Assembly (NCBI GenBank): GCA_965222485.1
Contig: CBDCUC010000026.1
Span: 1-6,975 of the forward strand
Direction: 5' to 3'
Source: CBDCUC01 sp965222485
Lineage (GTDB): Bacteria; Pseudomonadota; Alphaproteobacteria; Rhizobiales; Hyphomicrobiaceae
DNA: 6,975 bases
Notes under the pieces: model-generated
Databases searched by the model: none
What the model saw: the letters and a program-made list of their open reading frames with translations, nothing else
Told to the model about the DNA's origin: nothing
Position numbers and translations under genes: made by a program
Part shown: positions 1 to 5,856 of the stretch, one piece after another
Position numbering within the stretch: the stretch's first letter is position 1
Layout of the letters: every line of letters starts with the position of its first letter

Positions 1-49
1 CTGCAAGCAGGCCGGCCGCCATCATGGCGCTTAGGCTATATTTCGTCAT
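1..49 (-). CDS. Porin, 5' end only (truncated by the left window edge)
   Basis: Only the first 16 codons are visible, reading MTKYSLSAMMAAGLLA. This is a lysine-containing n-region followed by a hydrophobic stretch, as in a Sec signal peptide. It matches the start of the complete porin at 513-1868 at 13 of 16 residues. The two DNA stretches (1-49 and 1820-1868) align without gaps with about 38 of 49 bases identical. The ATG at 49-47 is preceded by AGGAGA (56-61, minus strand) with a 6-base spacer, a good ribosome-binding site. The inference is a second outer-membrane porin paralogue, transcribed leftwards and downstream of the first. The body of the protein is outside the window, so a shared signal peptide on a different protein cannot be excluded. 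Confidence 0.75.
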   Translation of the reverse strand, partial: MTKYSLSAMMAAGLLA

Positions 50-74
50 TGACCGTCTCCTAGTCAGCGTTGGC

Positions 75-103
75 TTTTAAGATGGCGGACGCCGGACTCT
101 CAA
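75..103 (-). promoter_or_regulatory. Possible sigma-70-type promoter for the left-edge porin
   Basis: On the minus strand TTGAGA (98-103) and TTAAAA (75-80) are separated by 17 bases. This would place the transcript start about 20 bases before the porin ATG. The -35 element is fair and the -10 matches consensus at only three positions. A strong terminator stands between this gene and the upstream porin, so a separate promoter is expected, but this exact one is only a candidate. Confidence 0.25.
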
Positions 104-291
104 AAAACGCAAAACTAAGAACCGCTCTCTCAAACTGCGGCAAGACCACCCCCGTACTGAGGCACTGCCGCTCGATGTGGAGACTCTGCGATTCGTGACG
201 GTCGAACAATTAATCAATGCAAATTGCCGGTACGCTGTTGGCAAGTGTGTCAGGTCTGCAACGGCTGGCGTTACGTGCCGGTCTGCCGTAG

Positions 292-456
292 GTGTCTGAT
301 TTGGGTGTAACCCATTCAAAAGGCCAGAAAAATAGGATCGGCGTGGTGCTTGGTGGTTGCTGGTTGTTTATTGCTAGTTGCACTGCCGCTGACGGGATGG
401 CGCGTGCAGATTTGGTGGATTTTAGGCGTGCCAGCAAAAGTGCCGTGTCAGATTGA
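292..456 (+). CDS. Possible small lipoprotein (54 codons), unrecognised
   Basis: This plus-strand frame opens with GTG directly after an in-frame TAG and ends at TGA 454-456, five bases before the hairpin terminator at 462-489. The predicted peptide has a basic n-region (K10, K13, R15), a hydrophobic run IGVVLGGCWLFIAS (16-29) and then Cys30 in the context I-A-S-C, which fits a lipobox. About 24 polar residues follow. The stop next to a hairpin that also has a T-run on the plus strand is the arrangement expected for a gene converging on the porin. Against it, there is no clear Shine-Dalgarno, the start is GTG or TTG (301), and the protein matches nothing I recognise. Longer frames overlap on both strands (210-437 minus, 350-541 plus), but they look less like proteins. 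Confidence 0.25.
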   Translation: MSDLGVTHSKGQKNRIGVVLGGCWLFIASCTAADGMARADLVDFRRASKSAVSD

Positions 457-461
457 CAACA

Positions 462-489
462 AAAAAGCCGCCCCGAAGAGCGGCTTTTT
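462..489 (-). terminator. Rho-independent terminator of the porin, probably bidirectional
   Basis: Perfect 10-base inverted arms (462-471 and 480-489) enclose an 8-base loop. On the minus strand the core is GCCGC/GCGGC. The loop can fold further into a C(UUCG)G tetraloop with a G-U pair, followed by a run of six T. It starts 23 bases after the porin stop codon (513). The plus strand also reads hairpin then TTTTT, so it could end transcription from both sides. Confidence 0.9.
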
Positions 490-512
490 CGATTTTCTTG
501 AAGTGCCTTGGA

Positions 513-1868
513 TTAGAAGGCGATCAAAGCACCGGCTTTGATGATGTCCAGATCGTCGAAATCTGTATTTCCGACATCAAGACCGGCTGCGTTACATGCA
601 TTGAAAACACCGCCGCACGTAACGTCCGCTTCATAGTGACGCCACGCGAGCCACAGTGACATTGCCGCTGCGTCGATTTCCTGGACGATACCAACTCCGT
701 ATTGCTCGATATTGCTGCTGGTGACACCAATATCAAAAGCTAATGCGGCCTGCTTATCGTTATTTTCACCGTACTCACCATAGATCACCGTGTGGCCGAG
801 CGGAGTCCACTTCTGGCGCAGACCAGCTTTGATGTACCAGTTGTCGCCCTCCGGTTGTCCCCCGAGCACGCCATTCCGGATCGAGTTGGTTACGTCATGC
901 TGTTCTTCGCTATACGCACCATACAGGAACAGACCTGTCGGAACGTGCTGTGCGTATGCACCAACCTGCCAAGCAGAAGCGTCAAGGCCACCGAATGCTT
1001 GCGCGATCGGCAGAGCGTTGTCGTCGGTACGTTCCGTGTAAGCGGCAGCCGCAGCGAACTTAAAGCCGCCAAACTCGCCGGCATAACGTGCAGAAACGCC
1101 CCAGACATCATCTTCACCGTAAGATGCCGAAACCGAGAAGCCGGCAAATGTTGGCGTGGTGTATTTGATGTTGTTGTTTGGATCGCCTTCGCAGTCCGCT
1201 GCAGCACCCAGAGTGTCACCAAATGTTTGGCAAGTAGCGAGTGCACCCCAATTTAGAGCGGACAGTGCCCCGTCGCTACGGCGGATAAGGAAGCCGTTTA
1301 TATCATACAGGACGTAGTTGGCCTGAACCAGAGAGCCGGAACCGTCTACCAGGATCGCCTGGTTATCGGCTGCGCCTGACTGCTTACCAACGCTGACCGT
1401 ACCGAGCTGTTGGGAACGGATGAACCAGTAGGAGTTCTCAACACCAACAGAGTTGCCAGCGCCAGCAAATGCGTTACCGCCGTCGTCGTTGAATTGGTTT
1501 ACGCCCAACGAGTCATTGTCCATGACTTCGATGTTAATACGATAACCAGCTGACCAGCCTGGCATGATCTGTGCCTCACCAGAGAACGCAATGTGCGAAC
1601 CGATGGAGATCGAACCTGTGTCAGTGATGTAAAGGTTGCTCTCACCGCCGTCGTCCCAATACAGCAACTGCTGTGCGACGAAACCGGAAATCGTCAGTGA
1701 AACTTTGCGATTGCCCTTGCGAGCCGTCGTTGCTTCAAGCTCAGCAACACGCTCTTCCAGGTCAGCGCAGCAGTCACCCCCGAGGTCTGCTGCGTTCGCG
1801 CTACCAACAGACAGTCCACCTGCGAGCAGGCCGGCCGCTGCGAGAGCGCTTAGGCTGTACTTTTTCAT
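513..1868 (-). CDS. Outer-membrane porin, alphaproteobacterial Porin_2 type
   Basis: A 451-residue porin that should form a trimeric beta-barrel in the outer membrane for passive diffusion of small solutes. Residues 1-26 are a Sec signal peptide (MKKYSLSALAAAGLLAGG, then a cut after SANA). The mature N-terminus has the vicinal Cys33-Cys34 and a short charged heptad-like segment (DLEERVAELEAT, 36-47), followed by ARKGNRKVSLTISG, both typical of the Rhizobiales Omp2/Porin_2 family. The rest alternates polar and hydrophobic residues, is rich in Gly, Asn, Asp and aromatics, and ends in the terminal Phe used for barrel insertion. The ATG at 1868 was chosen over an in-frame GTG at 1904 because it begins the signal peptide and follows GGGAG with a 7-base spacer. 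It is monocistronic, with a terminator just downstream. Its substrate specificity cannot be read from the sequence. Confidence 0.95.
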   Translation of the reverse strand: MKKYSLSALAAAGLLAGGLSVGSANAADLGGDCCADLEERVAELEATTARKGNRKVSLTISGFVAQQLLYWDDGGESNLYITDTGSISIGSHIAFSGEAQIMPGWSAGYRINIEVMDNDSLGVNQFNDDGGNAFAGAGNSVGVENSYWFIRSQQLGTVSVGKQSGAADNQAILVDGSGSLVQANYVLYDINGFLIRRSDGALSALNWGALATCQTFGDTLGAAADCEGDPNNNIKYTTPTFAGFSVSASYGEDDVWGVSARYAGEFGGFKFAAAAAYTERTDDNALPIAQAFGGLDASAWQVGAYAQHVPTGLFLYGAYSEEQHDVTNSIRNGVLGGQPEGDNWYIKAGLRQKWTPLGHTVIYGEYGENNDKQAALAFDIGVTSSNIEQYGVGIVQEIDAAAMSLWLAWRHYEADVTCGGVFNACNAAGLDVGNTDFDDLDIIKAGALIAF

Positions 1869-2392
1869 ACTTCTTCTCCCGTCTACTTCACATCGTGGAG
1901 ACACACGCGAAAAACGTGACGCTACACTCGAAGTTCAAAACCCGTCCAAAAAGGCGATACCATCGGACGACTTACAACGCGCCGTTCGAGATCCCCCCGA
2001 ATCACCGCAGTCGACGTGGACTATATGCAGATTAATGCGGGGAACGGAACACCAGATTGGTGTATCAACTGTGAATCTATTGGGGTTGTGGCAAGTTAGC
2101 CACGATGCGCTTTTCTGGGGCAATCCACTGATATTGCACAGTGTTTTACTGACGCTATTGTGCGACAGCAAAAAACCCGTAGGAAAATTTCCAGCTGCCT
2201 TGGGGATAGGAGCACACTTCAATATGCCCGTGCAACCGGGGTTATCCCGCTCGAATTTTCGGTGGGCTCAAGACCAGTCCCGACGCTCGCGTTCTACGCG
2301 TCTTTGCCAGCTTAGTAGCTAACATAATGATTGTGCTGTGGATTCTCTAATGGGACTCCGACCCGTGCAGATGGGGCGTTGGTTTGCGAACG
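1869..2392. other. Gene-free stretch between ycjF and the porin
   Basis: I find no convincing gene here. The minus-strand frame 1935-2222 starts with TTG, has no ribosome-binding site and a Cys- and Ser-rich composition that looks random. The plus-strand frames are extensions of porin shadows. No clear T-tailed hairpin follows the ycjF stop at 2393. A weak inverted repeat GACGC/GCGTC (2282-2286 and 2298-2302) has no T-run. The right-to-left leader of the porin lies in the last 50-100 bases before 1868. Confidence 0.5.
1921..1949 (-). promoter_or_regulatory. Weak candidate promoter for the complete porin
   Basis: On the minus strand TTGGAC (1944-1949) and TGTAGC (1921-1926) are spaced by 17 bases, giving an untranslated leader of roughly 45 bases. 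Both boxes match consensus only in part. A porin is usually strongly expressed, so a better or activator-dependent promoter may exist further upstream. Confidence 0.18.
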
Positions 2393-3475
2393 CTAGGCGG
2401 ATTGATTTTTGCCGCGGCCTCGCAATTTGGCGGGCATTAGGTCGGCTGCCTTCAGATCAGGGAATAGCTCAGCCAATATCGAGCGCAGGCGTGGGGGTTT
2501 GGCGTTTATGTATGGCAACGGCCTGCAGACGCGCAGGGCTGCAATCCCCAATCGTGCGGTCATGGCGCCGTTAAAAGCGCCTTCGCCCAAGCGGCGTGAG
2601 AGGCGCCTGGCGACGTCCTGGCCTAGGAATTGCCCCCACAGATCGTCCGTGAGCGCGATCGCGCCGGTTGCCGCAATATGCGCGACAATCCACCAAAACA
2701 GGCGGACACCACCGAAAAAGCCCGGCCGGCCTTCGTAAGCACCGGCAATACGGCGGATCATGCGCAAGTTCTCGAATAGTACGAACAGAACGACGATAAA
2801 GGCGATCGGAACGACTGCGGTCACAACCGCGGTGCGGCGCGCGGACTGGTAGATGACGCTTCGCGCCTCTCTGTCCGGTCCCGCTAGCAGGACACAGTCG
2901 GCGAGCCCGATAAGTTCGCCTGGTTCCTGCATGTGACGTTCTTTGTCTCGGAAGCGCTGCAAATCCCAGCGGTGCTCGCGGCCCGAAAATTGTGATTTGA
3001 GGCGACGGACGACGGCCTGTTCGTGTTTTTTTGTTTTCGATGCGAGCGCGTGTTCAGTGTCTTTGCGTAGTCTCGTAAGCCGCGAGAGGCGAAACAGTCC
3101 CACTATTTCACGAATGATCAAGACAGCGGCGGCAAATGCGGCCAGCGCAATCAGGCCTTGTGCGGTCCAGCCCAGCCAATCATTGCGCGTTAGTGCAACA
3201 GAGGTAAAGCGGGCGAACCAGATGCTCAAAGACAGCATCGTGAGGCCAATGAGAGTGGAGACGAGCAGGCCACCCCAACCTAAGAGGCTTCTGCGTGGGG
3301 GATCACTTTTTGTGTTTGCATCGGGCTCAATCGCGTTTTCGTCGCGTGCATCTGTGTGGTTCGCGGTCTCGTCCAAGGGCATCTCGGCATTGTCGCCGGG
3401 CTCGTTGTGTAGATCGGGGTCACTGGGATCGAATGCGGCCGGGGGGCGGCGCGTCTTACGCGTACCTGTCGTCAT
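2393..3475 (-). CDS. ycjF: YcjF/TIGR01620 family inner-membrane protein
   Basis: A 360-residue polytopic inner-membrane protein of the YcjF family (TIGR01620, DUF697-like). The first ~60 residues are a polar, acidic, probably disordered cytoplasmic tail. Two membrane segments follow at about 64-88 and 102-124, then a charged cytoplasmic region (~130-190). Two further hydrophobic segments lie at about 216-235 and 257-275. The C-terminal domain ends in the family hallmark C-R-P-L-P (317-321). It lies 34 bases after ycjX on the same strand, so the two are probably cotranscribed. In E. coli the same pair belongs to the phage-shock regulon and is linked to envelope stress. The molecular function is not established. 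ATG 3475 is preferred to the in-frame TTG at 3484, which would sit one base from the AGGAG. Confidence 0.92.
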   Translation of the reverse strand: MTTGTRKTRRPPAAFDPSDPDLHNEPGDNAEMPLDETANHTDARDENAIEPDANTKSDPPRRSLLGWGGLLVSTLIGLTMLSLSIWFARFTSVALTRNDWLGWTAQGLIALAAFAAAVLIIREIVGLFRLSRLTRLRKDTEHALASKTKKHEQAVVRRLKSQFSGREHRWDLQRFRDKERHMQEPGELIGLADCVLLAGPDREARSVIYQSARRTAVVTAVVPIAFIVVLFVLFENLRMIRRIAGAYEGRPGFFGGVRLFWWIVAHIAATGAIALTDDLWGQFLGQDVARRLSRRLGEGAFNGAMTARLGIAALRVCRPLPYINAKPPRLRSILAELFPDLKAADLMPAKLRGRGKNQSA

Positions 3476-3485
3476 TGGCGCCAAA

Positions 3486-3490
3486 CTCCT
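3486..3490 (-). promoter_or_regulatory. Ribosome-binding site that fixes the ycjF start
   Basis: AGGAG on the minus strand lies 10 bases before ATG 3475 but only one base before the in-frame TTG 3484. The TTG therefore cannot use it, and the start should be ATG 3475, in the ycjX-ycjF gap. Confidence 0.7.
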
Positions 3491-3509
3491 AGTCTGCGCA
3501 TTGCTTGGT

Positions 3510-5060
3510 TTATCGTCTTAGCCGATCCGCGATCAAAAACCCGAAGGCGTCGTCAAGACCAATATGGGGCCATGTTTGTGACCTGTTGCTGGCGCTGCCG
3601 TCCGGTTCTGCCGGCGGACGAAAGCGGACAAAGGAAAAGTCTGTGCTGGAGGTGTAGTCCGGGTCGAAGGCGTCAAGCGGTTCGGCAGGTAGATCACCTG
3701 GAAAGATGACGGCCTCAGTGCTGCCGTCGTAAGTCACGCCAGCAACTGTTTCTCCAGCTTCGGGGTGTCCGCGCAGGCACGGGAATTTTTCGCCGTGGCG
3801 TTGCTTGGCGACGTTTGTAGTGCTGCGCAGTGCGGCAAGTGCAAGCGACTTAGATGCGGCGCCTGAGATCTGCGTGCGATCCTGGGCGCGTGCCACCGCT
3901 TTGTCGAGCAAACGCGTCAGCCGACCATGGTTGGCGCGATTTAGGTGATCCGCCTTGGTCGCAGCAAACAGAATGCGGTCGATGCGCCGTGGTAGGACAA
4001 GTGAAAGCCAACTGTTGGTACCGGGGCGAAAGGCGCGCAGTACCGCATCAAGGCTCGCTTCCAACGCATTGAGGCTCGCAGGCCCGCCATTCAACGCGCC
4101 TAAAATATCAACGAGTACGATCTGTCGATCGAGTTTGGCGAAGTGGCGTTCAAAGAACGGTTTGACGACCGTTGTCTTGTAGCTTTCGTACCGGCGTTCC
4201 AGCAAGTCTTGCAGGCGCTCGTAGTCACCACCTGCGTCGCTTCTTGGTGAGTGACAGGGGAGCGGGAAAAACGTTAGTAAGGGTGAGCCTTCAAGATCGC
4301 CTGGCTGCAGAAAGCGGCCCGGCCCGAGCATGGGCCGTTCTACGGGGTCGGCGTCAGCAGCTTTGAGATAATCTGTAAATGCGGCCGCGCCGGCCATGGC
4401 ATGCCGTTCTGCGCGCGTTAGGGCGCTTTCATTTGTGCCCGTTTCGTGCGCTGGGTTTGTGATTGATGCGCCTGAGGGCAGGCATTCCTCGGTTATTTCG
4501 TCTACAATTCGCGCAAAGCGGCGCGCCGCATCGTGGGTTGGGTGTTGCGCAGAGACGCGGTGCATCGCGTCGCGCGTTTGCTGTGACCAGGTGTCAAAGT
4601 CGAGATCCAATAGCGCCAGGTCGCCGAGCCATTCGCCGGGGTAATCAATAATATCGATATGCAACCTTGAGCGGGTGCCGAGCAGCCCACGCGTCATGCC
4701 TGCATTTTCCCACTCCAGTGTGAGGCGCAGCTGGCTGATGCGGCGCGTGCTTTCAGGCCAAACTGGATCCGGTTGGCGCAGGCAGGCAAGATGATCTTCG
4801 TATGGAAAGCGCGGAATATCGTCGCTCGGCTGCGGCTCTAGGTAAGCTTTGAAGTCCGGCAGCTGGTTCAGTTCGCCGAATGGCGGCAGCGGGCTTGCAC
4901 GGGTCAGGCAATGGATCAGAGCAGTCGTAAAGACGGTTTTCCCGGCACCCGATAGACCGGTCACGCCAAGCCGAATGGTCGGGGTTATCAGATCGGTCAG
5001 ACGATCGGCGGCCGTCGCAAGTGTGGCGGTTGTTTGGGAGGCGATTTCGGAAAGGCGCAC
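3510..5060 (-). CDS. ycjX: YcjX family P-loop NTPase
   Basis: A 516-residue YcjX/DUF463 family nucleotide-binding protein. With this start the motifs are Walker A GLSGAGKT (35-42), DIIDYPGEW (136-144, the switch/G3-like Asp-x-x-Gly region), VDILGALNGG (317-326), a TKAD guanine-specificity-like motif (368-371), and the family C-terminus HIGLDDAFGF. The segment PTIRLGVTGLSG (residues 27-38, ahead of and overlapping Walker A) is also typical. It is encoded just upstream of its usual partner ycjF. In E. coli both are in the phage-shock (Psp) regulon, which suggests a role at the stressed inner membrane, but the biochemical role is unknown. GTG 5060 is chosen because AAGGA lies 7 bases upstream and the resulting N-terminus (VRLSEIASQ) matches where relatives begin. 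The in-frame TTG 5147 would add 29 residues and has no ribosome-binding site. The usual Arg in GLSR(S/A)GKT is Gly here. Confidence 0.94.
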   Translation of the reverse strand: MRLSEIASQTTATLATAADRLTDLITPTIRLGVTGLSGAGKTVFTTALIHCLTRASPLPPFGELNQLPDFKAYLEPQPSDDIPRFPYEDHLACLRQPDPVWPESTRRISQLRLTLEWENAGMTRGLLGTRSRLHIDIIDYPGEWLGDLALLDLDFDTWSQQTRDAMHRVSAQHPTHDAARRFARIVDEITEECLPSGASITNPAHETGTNESALTRAERHAMAGAAAFTDYLKAADADPVERPMLGPGRFLQPGDLEGSPLLTFFPLPCHSPRSDAGGDYERLQDLLERRYESYKTTVVKPFFERHFAKLDRQIVLVDILGALNGGPASLNALEASLDAVLRAFRPGTNSWLSLVLPRRIDRILFAATKADHLNRANHGRLTRLLDKAVARAQDRTQISGAASKSLALAALRSTTNVAKQRHGEKFPCLRGHPEAGETVAGVTYDGSTEAVIFPGDLPAEPLDAFDPDYTSSTDFSFVRFRPPAEPDGSASNRSQTWPHIGLDDAFGFLIADRLRR

Positions 5061-5067
5061 CAACGGA

Positions 5068-5072
5068 TCCTT
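5068..5072 (-). promoter_or_regulatory. Ribosome-binding site that fixes the ycjX start
   Basis: AAGGA on the minus strand is 7 bases before GTG 5060 and 4 bases before the adjacent in-frame TTG 5063. GTG 5060 has the better spacing. No comparable site precedes the longer alternative at TTG 5147. Confidence 0.6.
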
Positions 5073-5340
5073 TTTGCGGCGCGGCCGATCTTGGCAAGCT
5101 TCGCGTCCGGTTGCAGCCAGCCTTGCCTGATTATTGGGAACAGACAAGCAGACGTGTTTCCCGCAAAGCTTTTCAGGCGGCAGGCCTGACGGCTGAATGC
5201 GGGATTAAACTCGCTTATTAGTTGCGCATTGTTTCGCTAAGCTGCAAGGGATTTCCAGCGCCCCGGGTTACCTCGACAATGAGGTTGTCAGCGCGTGCGT
5301 GCCGCACGTCTAGGGCTGCGTGGTGTCTGTGTGCGGCGTG

Positions 5341-5427
5341 TTAGCCGAAAATCACTACGAACACGCCTGCGGCGATGACCGTCGTCCCCATGAGGAGGAT
5401 GGTGCCGCTGCGAATAATGTGTCCCAT
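5341..5427 (-). CDS. Probable 28-residue single-pass membrane peptide, unrecognised
   Basis: An ATG-initiated frame of 28 codons ending in TAA. GGAG (minus strand, 7 bases before the ATG) is a clean ribosome-binding site. The peptide begins MGHIIRSG, with one basic residue near the N-terminus. It continues as an almost uninterrupted hydrophobic segment (TILLMGTTVIAAGVFVVIFG, residues 9-28) long enough to span a membrane once, with no polar tail. It points the same way as ycjX and ycjF and ends about 280 bases before ycjX. Small membrane peptides are common partners of membrane-stress and respiratory complexes, so a link to YcjX/YcjF is possible, but this is inference. I do not recognise the family. 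Confidence 0.55.
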   Translation of the reverse strand: MGHIIRSGTILLMGTTVIAAGVFVVIFG

Positions 5428-5517
5428 GATCGGGCTCCGTAGGGCCATGGCAGGCCAAGTTTTCTTGACTGTTCGACTGGCCGTGCCGTTCGTTCTCATT
5501 TCTATGCAGTGATTGCC

Positions 5518-5523
5518 ATTATA
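5518..5523 (-). promoter_or_regulatory. Perfect TATAAT -10 box upstream of the small membrane peptide
   Basis: TATAAT occurs on the minus strand about 90 bases before the ATG at 5427. The hexamer 17 bases upstream (TCCGAT) is a poor -35, so this is only a possible promoter for the small ORF, and perhaps for ycjX further on. Confidence 0.2.
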
Positions 5524-5856
5524 AGGGCAAGGATCTGAACATCGGATGAAGGATCACGACCTCGTTTTCTGAATTGATGGTTACGTCAATGCACCAGATC
5601 AGCACGATAGTGCCGTCTCCTGCGTGACAGGGCATGCAATAAACGTGATCTACCGGCGAATCACTTGCGCGAAATGCACTCGACCGTGCAGGCTCGTTGC
5701 GCAATTGCGGCCGAACACGAGCACGTGAACAGTAGCCTGTCGGCGTGGCAGCTATCAGTGGCTCGCGTTAGATTGTCGAAGCGCGGTTGTGGCGCGGGTT
5801 CGCGTCGTACGCATGAGCGTTTTTTGGCGATCTAGATTGATCTTGTTAGGGATTGA

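Larger units (their letters stand above)
5061..5856. other. Long stretch without large genes upstream of ycjX
   Basis: Nearly 800 bases hold no long convincing gene. The only good small ORF is the 28-codon one at 5341-5427. A weaker minus-strand frame at 5519-5704 begins with TTG, lacks a ribosome-binding site, and contains a C-M-P-C-H sequence followed by an amphipathic segment. The 280 bases between the small ORF and ycjX show only minor inverted repeats, such as GACAA/TTGTC around 5275-5289, and I see no sigma-54 -24/-12 pair. The palindrome ATCTAGAT lies just downstream of the MoxR gene, near 5830. It has no T-run on the minus strand, so it is not a terminator for that gene. Confidence 0.5.

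Noticed and set aside
1935..2222. Minus-strand 95-codon frame containing a G-D-S-G-G sequence, like the trypsin active-site motif.
   Set aside because: It starts with TTG, has no ribosome-binding site or other protease motifs, has a random-looking composition, and lies over the porin's upstream region. The motif is very probably chance.
1636..2322. Plus-strand 228-codon frame opposite the porin start and its leader.
   Set aside because: It is antisense to a clear porin, Ser/Arg-rich and low in structure, and its length comes from the codon bias of the opposite strand.
4996..5200. A sigma-54/PspF-type -24/-12 promoter ahead of ycjX, as in enterobacteria.
   Set aside because: I found no TGGCAC-N5-TTGC-like pair on the minus strand upstream of ycjX.
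5447..5512. Plus-strand 21-codon hydrophobic ORF starting at ATG 5447, divergent from the 28-residue membrane peptide.
   Set aside because: It has only a weak TAGGG two bases from the ATG, is very short, and overlaps the probable leader of the minus-strand small ORF.
5809..5825. Plus-strand hairpin ACGC-ATGA-GCGT followed by TTTTT, resembling a terminator.
   Set aside because: The stem is only four base pairs and no plus-strand gene precedes it.
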